Assembly: GCA_965242665.1 (NCBI GenBank)
Contig: OZ251484.1
Span: 310,001-374,000, forward strand
Direction of reading: 5' to 3'
Length of the DNA: 64,000 bases
From: VXLM01 sp965242665
Lineage (GTDB): Bacteria > Chloroflexota > Dehalococcoidia > Lucifugimonadales > VXLM01
This document shows, in pieces, positions 7,380-13,540 of this stretch; the stretch's first letter is position 1, and each line of letters opens with the position of its first letter. A program made the position numbers and the translations under genes. The notes under the pieces are model-generated. The model had not been told where the DNA came from, searched no databases, and saw only the letters and a program-made list of their open reading frames with translations.

Positions 7380-9680
7380 CTATGCGGCTGCGGCGTCGGG
7401 GTCGGCGATCAGGGGGGACACACGGGCTGCGAAGCCTGCTACGAGGGCGGTGGCGGCTGCGCCAACCGCCGCGACGATGATGAGCACGGCCGTGGTCTGC
7501 GGAGATTGCGCGGGCATCGGAAGGTCGAGGGCTGTGTTGAACGCGGCCGCCATCGCGATGCCGCTTGCAATCGCCAGTCCGAAGCTGATTACCAGCGGGG
7601 CCGCGAATAGCAGGCCGAGATCCACAGACAACAGCATCCGGGTCGCGCCTTGACAGCGGAGCATCTTGAACTCGGCCTGGCGTTGGCGGAAGAGCAGGAG
7701 GACTGCGTAGAGCAGTGCAACGGCTGCAATCGCGGCGGCCGTGGTGGCCATGACGAAGAAATAGGGGTTGGTGACCAACGTCGCTTGCGTGATTACGCTC
7801 GTGAGAGCGGCGCGCACCTGGGTCGATTGGACGTCCGGAAACTGGCGCAGTCCATGGATGACTCGCCGCATGGACTCGCCCTGGCCGTCCGTGGTAATGA
7901 GCAGAACGCCGTTCTCCACCGGAGGCTGCTCATCGACCATCATCACCGGGATGTTACTCGACCACGACGATGTGACTATCCCTCCGACGGGGATGGAACC
8001 CGTCAGATGCTCCGGGAACGGGGGGAGGGGCGGGGGAACCACATCGCGGTACTCCGGCGGGATCGTTGGGGGGAGGGGAAACCGTGGTGAATCTTCCGTC
8101 ACGAGCATCGAATCCACTGAGGTATCTACCCTATCCAAGCCGGCGAGAGGCACACCGCTCAGGTAGACACGTCTCGTCTCGCACGGCGCGTCGAGCTCCA
8201 CCGAACCCGGCGCGTCCTCGCAGGTCATCGTGTACAGGAAATTCCTTGCACCGGCCGAGACGCGGGGAGAGCCCACGTGCACCACGCGCGTCACGCCCTC
8301 ATATCCTTCCGCGGCGGCGCCGACGCGTTCCATGGAGGTGACATCGGTATCGCCTCGAACCCATACAACGATGTCGAAGTCCCCAATGTCTGGCGGGCGC
8401 GGATTGTAGTTCGAGTATGTGAAAACCACTATCAGGAAGACGGCCACGGAGGTGGCGGAGACGCCCAGCAGGGAGTCGCTGCCAGCGCGAAACATCCGCG
8501 CCCCTGCGGTCTGTGCGCGCGTCAGAGCGCCTAACGCCTTGCCTGCGCCAGCCGTCGCTATCCGCGACAACCCCTCGAGGCCAACGATACTCAGGAGCAG
8601 AGCCGCGGTATAGACCCACTGACTCGCGCCCCCGTCCAATTCGGAGTTGCTGTAGTACCCGAGGATCGGCCCGGCCACTGCGCCCGCAGCCATCAGGTAG
8701 GAGACGAAGCGGGGGGGCCTGCCGCTCCTCCGCAGCGTGCCGATGGGATCTCCTCCCGCGCGGTAGACCATTCGAGCGACACTCGCCATTCCGACCGAGG
8801 CGACGACGAACGGCAGCGCAATGGACAGGGGGATGGCAAGTCGCAAGTCGCTCGTCCAGTACGAGGCTCCTGCAAGGGTGAACGAATCCAGGGACGCCAT
8901 TGCGACGGCGTAGGCAATCGATCCGACGAATGCGCCGGCCAGCATGGGGGCCGCCATGTCTGCGGCGATTACCGCGGCGAGTTGACGCGGCTGCGCGCCC
9001 AGCACTCTCAGCAGGCCGTAGCGGCGGGAGCGCGTGTTGAGGTGCACGGCTGCCGCGGCTCTCGCGAGCGCCATCGAAGGCAGCACGAGGATGAGAAGCC
9101 CAAACACCACGAAGCTCGTGTCCTCCGCATAGCCCGGCGTGCGGGTGCGGACTGGATGGAACGCCAAGGCTGCGTCGTCGGACGGCGCAGTGTCTATGAA
9201 CTCGACTATCACCATTTCGCGCGGGTGTGTCAGAGCGGCGTCCGGAAGCCGACCCGGCGAGCGAGCGCCCAGCCACGCCTCCAACTCGCCAGTCCAGTCG
9301 TCATCGAGTTGAGCGCGCACGGCGGGTGAAGCCAAAACGGTCCCAGGCTTCTCGACGCGGTCGAGGCCGGGGACGCCAATCCTCTGCCCCTCTACGCCCC
9401 AGAAGGTCGTGACCGCCAGCGGGCCGTAGCCGGTGGAAATCAGTTCGGACGAACGCAGAGGCGGGCCGTCCGGGTCCAGGGTCGGCGGCACTCTGTTTGG
9501 CCCAAAGCTGCCGCCCCCGTCGCGCAGGAAGATGGCGGACTGTTGATTCAACACTCCCGAACGGAACCCCAGCGCCAGGGAGAGTCCAATGCAGGCGATG
9601 AGTCCGGCCGCTATCAGCGGAAGCCACACTACAAGAGACTTTCGCGACCTTGGCCAGATGAATCGAAAGAACAAATTCAT
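7380..9680 (-). CDS. ABC transporter permease, FtsX/MacB type
   Basis: A 766-residue protein beginning MNLFFRFIW at 9680; its ATG overlaps the stop of the ATPase gene (ATGA). One N-terminal membrane helix is followed by an extracytoplasmic region. Then comes a group of FtsX-type helices with the ARAAAAVHLNTRSRRYGLLR signature near residue 230, a second large extracytoplasmic region, and a final helix bundle containing RQRQAEFKMLRCQGATR. This two-half FtsX layout fits MacB-like exporters, LolCDE-like systems and bacteriocin-associated permeases. Paired with the ATPase upstream. It may serve the secreted-protein cassette lying just upstream, which is an inference from position only. Confidence 0.85.
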   Translation of the reverse strand: MNLFFRFIWPRSRKSLVVWLPLIAAGLIACIGLSLALGFRSGVLNQQSAIFLRDGGGSFGPNRVPPTLDPDGPPLRSSELISTGYGPLAVTTFWGVEGQRIGVPGLDRVEKPGTVLASPAVRAQLDDDWTGELEAWLGARSPGRLPDAALTHPREMVIVEFIDTAPSDDAALAFHPVRTRTPGYAEDTSFVVFGLLILVLPSMALARAAAAVHLNTRSRRYGLLRVLGAQPRQLAAVIAADMAAPMLAGAFVGSIAYAVAMASLDSFTLAGASYWTSDLRLAIPLSIALPFVVASVGMASVARMVYRAGGDPIGTLRRSGRPPRFVSYLMAAGAVAGPILGYYSNSELDGGASQWVYTAALLLSIVGLEGLSRIATAGAGKALGALTRAQTAGARMFRAGSDSLLGVSATSVAVFLIVVFTYSNYNPRPPDIGDFDIVVWVRGDTDVTSMERVGAAAEGYEGVTRVVHVGSPRVSAGARNFLYTMTCEDAPGSVELDAPCETRRVYLSGVPLAGLDRVDTSVDSMLVTEDSPRFPLPPTIPPEYRDVVPPPLPPFPEHLTGSIPVGGIVTSSWSSNIPVMMVDEQPPVENGVLLITTDGQGESMRRVIHGLRQFPDVQSTQVRAALTSVITQATLVTNPYFFVMATTAAAIAAVALLYAVLLLFRQRQAEFKMLRCQGATRMLLSVDLGLLFAAPLVISFGLAIASGIAMAAAFNTALDLPMPAQSPQTTAVLIIVAAVGAAATALVAGFAARVSPLIADPDAAAA

Positions 9681-10369
9681 GACCCATCCTCCTCTACCAG
9701 ACTTCCCTGCTCCAGACGCACCACGCGGTCGCACGATTCCGATACGAGAGGATCATGGGTGACGATCAACACGCCGACGCCGAACGACTCCGCAATGCCG
9801 CGGAGTTCTCCAACGACCAGCTCGGAGTTCTTCTCGTCCAACGCTCCAGTGGGCTCATCGCAGAATACGATCCTGGGATCCATGGTCAAGGCGCGCGCTA
9901 TCGACGCGCGCTGCTGCTCCCCGCCAGAAAGCGTAGACGGGTACTCATCCCCCAACTCTCCGAGTCCGAACCGTTCCATGAGCTCGATAGCGCGCTTCCG
10001 AGCGTCTCGCGGACGGGTTCCAGACACGACGAGAGGGACGGCGACGTTGGCCGCAACGGTGAGGTCGTCCAAGAATGCGGAGAACTGGAAGACGAACCCG
10101 CAGGTCGACCGACGCGCCCGGGTAATGTGCGGCTCCTGCAAACTCCAAACGTTGGTGTTTCCCCACATCACAACGCCCTCTTCCGGCTGCCGCAGGCCTG
10201 CCAAGGCATAGAGCAGCGTGGACTTTCCCGAGCCGCTCACTCCGACCACGCCGAGCACCTCGCCATGTTGGAGAGCTATATCCACGCCGCTCAGAACGGT
10301 CCGCTCCCCAAAGCTCTGCTTCAATCCCCGACCACTTAGGACGGGTCCATTCGCCGATCCATTGGTCAT
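9677..10369 (-). CDS. ABC transporter ATP-binding protein (MacB/LolD type)
   Basis: 230 residues from ATG 10369 (MTNGSANG); an in-frame ATG at 10399 is less likely. Walker A is GVSGSGKST, the Q-loop region is FVFQFSAFLDDLTV, the signature is LSGGEQQRASIARAL, Walker B is IVFCDEPTGALDE, and the switch His is in LIVTHDP. The GALDEKNS signature places it with MacB/LolD/FtsE ATPases that energise FtsX-type permeases. The stop overlaps the permease start. The last gene of the lipoprotein cassette ends 133 bp upstream on the same strand. Confidence 0.92.
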   Translation of the reverse strand: MTNGSANGPVLSGRGLKQSFGERTVLSGVDIALQHGEVLGVVGVSGSGKSTLLYALAGLRQPEEGVVMWGNTNVWSLQEPHITRARRSTCGFVFQFSAFLDDLTVAANVAVPLVVSGTRPRDARKRAIELMERFGLGELGDEYPSTLSGGEQQRASIARALTMDPRIVFCDEPTGALDEKNSELVVGELRGIAESFGVGVLIVTHDPLVSESCDRVVRLEQGSLVEEDGS

Positions 10370-10502
10370 TTCAAATGCCCCCTTTCTCGAACGTCGCATC
10401 TGGCGCCCGGCCCCAGACTCCTACGAATGCAACGAACGGTATCATACACGAATCCGATTGACAACCCACACGTCAACGAATGTCGAACGTGAACCGCGCC
10501 TT

Positions 10503-10916
10503 CTAGCTGTTGCGCTCAGCGCGCCATGCGATGTATTGACGGTGCGTTTCATGGTCCCAGGGCGGGTAGAACTTAGACTCGAGTCCGAGGTCGAACACAC
10601 ATTCGGCAAAGACATCGTTTACTTCGTTCGGTGTCTTCCTCCCCGTCCTCGGAGCCGGCGTTCCCACCCGCTCAGGTCCGTAATCATCAGGCAGAGGGTC
10701 GAACTCGTATCCGGTCCTCGCGGTCGTGCACTCACGCGCCTGAATCATCTGCTCGCGCGTCGGGTAGTTCTCTCTGAGGTACTCCCTGGCCTCATCCATG
10801 GAATGGGTATCCTCGAAATGGGTATGGGTATGCGGTTCGGGCTGTGTCGAACATCCCGCCGTGATGACCGCGAATGCCGCCAACGCGAAGAGTAGGATGT
10901 AGTTTCTTCCTTTCAT
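10503..10916 (-). CDS. A-family His-rich lipoprotein, copy A4
   Basis: 137 residues from ATG 10916 (MKGRNYILL). It has a signal peptide with lipobox TAGC, then a His-rich stretch (HTHTHFEDTH). The conserved A-family core follows: a PTRxQ motif, ECTTARTGYEF, LPDD-GP, ECVFDLGLE and PPWDH. Two Cys besides the lipid Cys could form a disulfide. It ends WRAERNS like copy A1. Sixth and last gene of the cassette, before the ABC transporter. I recognise no named family; the His/Asp-rich N-terminus suggests metal binding, which is an inference. Confidence 0.75.
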   Translation of the reverse strand: MKGRNYILLFALAAFAVITAGCSTQPEPHTHTHFEDTHSMDEAREYLRENYPTREQMIQARECTTARTGYEFDPLPDDYGPERVGTPAPRTGRKTPNEVNDVFAECVFDLGLESKFYPPWDHETHRQYIAWRAERNS

Positions 10917-10938
10917 GATTCGCTCTCCTCTTTGGCAT

Positions 10939-10972
10939 GGTCGGCGCCCAACGAGACCGCCGGACACCGACC
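10939..10972 (-). repeat. imperfect hairpin between A3 and A4
   Basis: Arms GGTCGGCGCCC and GGACACCGACC pair with two mismatches around a 12-nt loop AACGAGACCGCC. The loop is almost the reverse complement of the loop of the matching hairpin at 12251-12284. Confidence 0.6.
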
Positions 10973-10985
10973 TTGTAGTTGGCCC

Positions 10986-11411
10986 CTAGCTGTTGCGCTC
11001 GGCGATGTTGGCACGGAGTCGCGCGTGATCCCAGGGCGGGAAGAACCTGTCTTCCAAACCAAGGTCGAAGATGCAGGCGGTTCCGGCGATGTTCACTTCG
11101 TTCGGTATGTGGGGGATGTCTTCGTTAGGATCCGACGTCAGGCTCGGAGGCCCGTGATCGGCCTCATCGGGCAGTTCGACGAAATCATCGAAGCCCGTCC
11201 TCTTGGTGACGCACTCGCGTACCTGCAACTCCTGATCGCGCGTCGGGAAGTTCTCTGTGAGGTGCTCTATCGCCGCCGTGTCTTCCGCATTGATTTCGTG
11301 TGTGTGGTCTCCGTCCGAGTGATCGTGGACTCCGGTCGAATCGGTAGAACACCCCGCCGCGATGACCGCGATGACCGCCCACGCGATGAGTATGTAGTTT
11401 CTTCCTTTCAT
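10986..11411 (-). CDS. A-family His-rich lipoprotein, copy A3
   Basis: 141 residues from ATG 11411, with AAGGAGG upstream. The signal peptide ends in lipobox AAGC, followed by VHDHSDGDHTHEIN. The core has NFPTRDQELQVREC, a variable insert (FDDFVELPDEADHG), CIFDLGLED and FPPWDHARLR. Its N-terminal half is closest to A1 while the end resembles A2, so the copies are mosaics. Fifth gene of the cassette. Function unknown; an envelope-anchored, possibly metal-binding protein. Confidence 0.75.
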   Translation of the reverse strand: MKGRNYILIAWAVIAVIAAGCSTDSTGVHDHSDGDHTHEINAEDTAAIEHLTENFPTRDQELQVRECVTKRTGFDDFVELPDEADHGPPSLTSDPNEDIPHIPNEVNIAGTACIFDLGLEDRFFPPWDHARLRANIAERNS

Positions 11412-11499
11412 AGTCTGCCTCCTTCGAGAGTTGTCCGCACCCTGACGAGCACCCAATGAGAAGGCCAAGCGCTCGCCAGGGGCGGAAGCTTATGCGGCA

Positions 11500-11772
11500 C
11501 TAGGAGGGACACCAGTCAGTGCTGGAGTTGGTATGAATGACCCAATGTGCCATGTATCCACCTGCATCTATACCCCACCCATGCTGAATGTAGCGGTCTA
11601 TGCGCCTCCAGAACCACGCTCCGTGGGAGTGTTCGTAGTGTTCGTCGCAGCGGGAGTTTGCCGAGACGGGGGCGACTCCGATTGGCGCCGGTGGGATCGA
11701 GATCGCGGCCAGGGCGACGACCACCAACAGCACTGCCAGTATCCGATGTATCCGAACTTTGATGAACAGCAT
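11500..11772 (-). CDS. B-family small secreted peptide, copy B2
   Basis: 90 residues from ATG 11772, preceded by AAGGAGG. The first 36 or so residues form a classical signal peptide ending APVSA, with no lipobox. The predicted mature peptide is about 50 residues. It has one Cys near its start (SRCDEHYEHSHG) and one near its end (DWCPS), and a shared GGYMAHWVIHTNS block. The frame is open further upstream but would overlap A2. It lies between A2 and A3. The closest relative is B1 in this window; the exported Cys-bracketed design recalls secreted bacteriocins, but no family is recognised. Confidence 0.75.
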   Translation of the reverse strand: MLFIKVRIHRILAVLLVVVALAAISIPPAPIGVAPVSANSRCDEHYEHSHGAWFWRRIDRYIQHGWGIDAGGYMAHWVIHTNSSTDWCPS

Positions 11773-11803
11773 GATTGCTCCTCCTTGAAAATTGCGGCTG
11801 CCG

Positions 11804-12217
11804 TCATTCGCGGAGCCGCGCGTGATCCCAGGGCGGGAAATACCTGTCTTCCAAACCAAGGGCGAGGATGCAGTCGAACGATGCCGCGTCCGCTTCGTCC
11901 GCCCCTTCCTGATCATCCGTGACCGTCGGGGTTGCCTTGAGCAGATACTCGGGGCCAAAGTCATCAGGCAACTCCGGGAACTCGTACCCGGTCCTGGCAG
12001 TTATGCACTCCTCCACTCGAAGCTGTTGATCCCGAGTCGGGAAGTTCGCTATGAGGTACTCCAGGCTCTCTTGTCGGTTTGCGTCCTCTCCTCCGCTGCC
12101 GGCGTGCGAGTGATCCCCGTGCGAGCGATCGTACAATCCATCCGGCAGTGCAGAACATCCTGCGACACCAACCGCGAACACCACCGCCGCGAAGAGTATG
12201 ATTTTCCTTCCTTTCAT
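11804..12217 (-). CDS. A-family His-rich lipoprotein, copy A2
   Basis: 137 residues from ATG 12217 (MKGRKIILF), with an AGGAGG site upstream. Lipobox VAGC is followed by a shorter His stretch (DRSHGDHSHAG). The core keeps NFPTRDQQLRVEECITARTG, LPDDFGPEYL, DCILALGLED and PPWDHARLRE. It lacks the WRAERNS end of A1 and A4. It ends 31 bp before B2. It is the most diverged A copy. Function unknown. Confidence 0.75.
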   Translation of the reverse strand: MKGRKIILFAAVVFAVGVAGCSALPDGLYDRSHGDHSHAGSGGEDANRQESLEYLIANFPTRDQQLRVEECITARTGYEFPELPDDFGPEYLLKATPTVTDDQEGADEADAASFDCILALGLEDRYFPPWDHARLRE

Positions 12218-12250
12218 GATCTGCCTCCTTATGAGAGTTTCCCTTGATAC

Positions 12251-12284
12251 GGTCGGCGTCCGTCGGTCTCGTTGGACGCCGACC
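12251..12284 (-). repeat. perfect hairpin between A1 and A2
   Basis: Perfect 11-bp arms GGTCGGCGTCC and GGACGCCGACC around the 12-nt loop GTCGGTCTCGTT. There is no T-run, so it is more likely an mRNA-stabilising or processing hairpin than a strong terminator. Confidence 0.7.
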
Positions 12285-12296
12285 TTGCCGTTGGCC

Positions 12297-12725
12297 CTAG
12301 CTGTTGCGCTCGGCGCGCCATGCAAGGTATCCACGGAGCGTTTCATGGTTCCAGGGCAGGTAGAACCTGTCCTCGAGGCCTAGATCGAACACACATTCGA
12401 GAGAGACGTCGTGTACTTCGTTCGGTATCTTCCTCCCCGTCCTCGGAGCCGGCGTTCCCACCAGACCAGGTCCGAAATCATCAGGCAGCGGGTCGAACTC
12501 GTATCCGGTCCGGGATGTCGTGCACTCTCGTACCTGCAACTCCTGCTCGCGCGTCGGGAAGTTCTCTCTGAAGTACTCTATCGCCACCATGTCTTCCTCA
12601 CTGATTTCGTGTGCGTGGTCTCCGTCCGAGTGATCGTGGACTTCAGTCGAGGCGATAGAACACCCCGCCGCGATGAACGTGAGCGTCGCCCACGCGAAGA
12701 GTAGGATATAGTTTCTTCCTTTCAT
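12297..12725 (-). CDS. A-family His-rich lipoprotein, copy A1
   Basis: 142 residues from ATG 12725. Lipobox AAGC is followed by VHDHSDGDHAHEIS. The core has NFPTREQELQVREC, TGYEFDPLPDDFGPG, ECVFDLGLED, PWNHETLRG and the WRAERNS end. Its N-terminal half matches A3 and its C-terminal half matches A4, which indicates exchange among the copies. The spacer to B1 is nearly identical to the spacer between A3 and B2. Second gene of the cassette. Confidence 0.75.
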   Translation of the reverse strand: MKGRNYILLFAWATLTFIAAGCSIASTEVHDHSDGDHAHEISEEDMVAIEYFRENFPTREQELQVRECTTSRTGYEFDPLPDDFGPGLVGTPAPRTGRKIPNEVHDVSLECVFDLGLEDRFYLPWNHETLRGYLAWRAERNS

Positions 12726-12810
12726 GATTCGCCTCCCTTGAGAGTTGTCCGCACCCTGACGAGCGCCCCGAGAAGGCCAAGCACTCGCCAGGGGCGGAGC
12801 CTACGCGACA

Positions 12811-13080
12811 CTAGGAGTCGCACCAGTCAATGAGGGAGTTGGTATGACGCACCCAGTGGGTTATGTATCCCCATCTCCCCAGACTTTCTCCGTCGTACCT
12901 ATAGGAGTCTGTGCGTGTCTTAAACCAGCCGTGGGTGTGGGAGTAGTGCTGGTCGCAGCGGGAGTCTGCCGAGACGGGGGCGACTCCGATTGGCGCCGGT
13001 GGGATCGAGACCGCGGCCAGGGCGACGACGACCAGCAGCACTGCCAGTATCCGATGTATCCGAACTTTGATGAACAGCAT
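12811..13080 (-). CDS. B-family small secreted peptide, copy B1
   Basis: 89 residues from ATG 13080, with AAGGAG upstream. The signal peptide is nearly identical to that of B2 (MLFIKVRIHRILAVL...APVSA). The mature part is diverged: SRCDQHYSHTHG, then GYITHWVRHTNSLIDWCDS, with the same two bracketing Cys. The frame stays open to an ATG at 13281 that itself has AGGAGG seven nt upstream, so a longer product or a leader peptide cannot be excluded. I prefer 13080 because it gives a clean signal peptide shared with B2. First gene of the cassette. Confidence 0.75.
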   Translation of the reverse strand: MLFIKVRIHRILAVLLVVVALAAVSIPPAPIGVAPVSADSRCDQHYSHTHGWFKTRTDSYRYDGESLGRWGYITHWVRHTNSLIDWCDS

Positions 13081-13540
13081 GATGACTTCTCCTTTCGTTT
13101 CATTCGTTCCGCTGTTCCTCGTATTCGCCTGTCGCTTCGGGACTCGTCGTTCGGGGTTTGTGCCCCTGCGGGCGGGATGGGGAGTCGTCCCGTGGTCTCT
13201 CCTCGTCCTCGGCCCGCAGGGGCTTTCACAGGCGAGCGGCAGGGCCCGGAGGCCGCGTTTGCCAATTTGCGGTCTAACCATCTTGCGCCTCCTAATATTG
13301 TGTGGTATGATGCAGTTGGTGGGCTATCGTTATGGAGACATTGTACAGTCCGAGTCCGTGTAAAGTCTGTTGAAATCAATGCCCTTTTTGTGTAATATCC
13401 ATGTAATTTTCCCCAATTTGGGCAAAAACCCCCGAAAATCGTCCAAATGAGCGAAAAGAGATCAAATCACCTCCCGGATGCTTGTTTGGCGTGATGGAAA
13501 CCCCCGCGGAAGCTAGAATACGTCGGCAGGAGGGGAACAG
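13081..13540. promoter_or_regulatory. divergent intergenic region with structured leader of the cassette
   Basis: This 460-bp gap separates the minus-strand cassette from the plus-strand kinase. A perfect 12-bp inverted repeat (GCCCCTGCGGGC, 13162-13173, and its complement, 13213-13224) lies in the presumed leader. A possible minus -10 (TACAAT) is at 13340-13345, and an open frame with a good ribosome site starts at 13281. On the plus strand a TAGAAT at 13514-13519 may be the -10 of the kinase gene. No known riboswitch was recognised. Confidence 0.45.

Noticed and set aside
12811..13281. N-terminally extended B1 protein from ATG 13281
   Set aside because: The extension is Arg/Pro-rich, and the start at 13080 gives a signal peptide shared with B2 and has its own ribosome site; kept only as an alternative.
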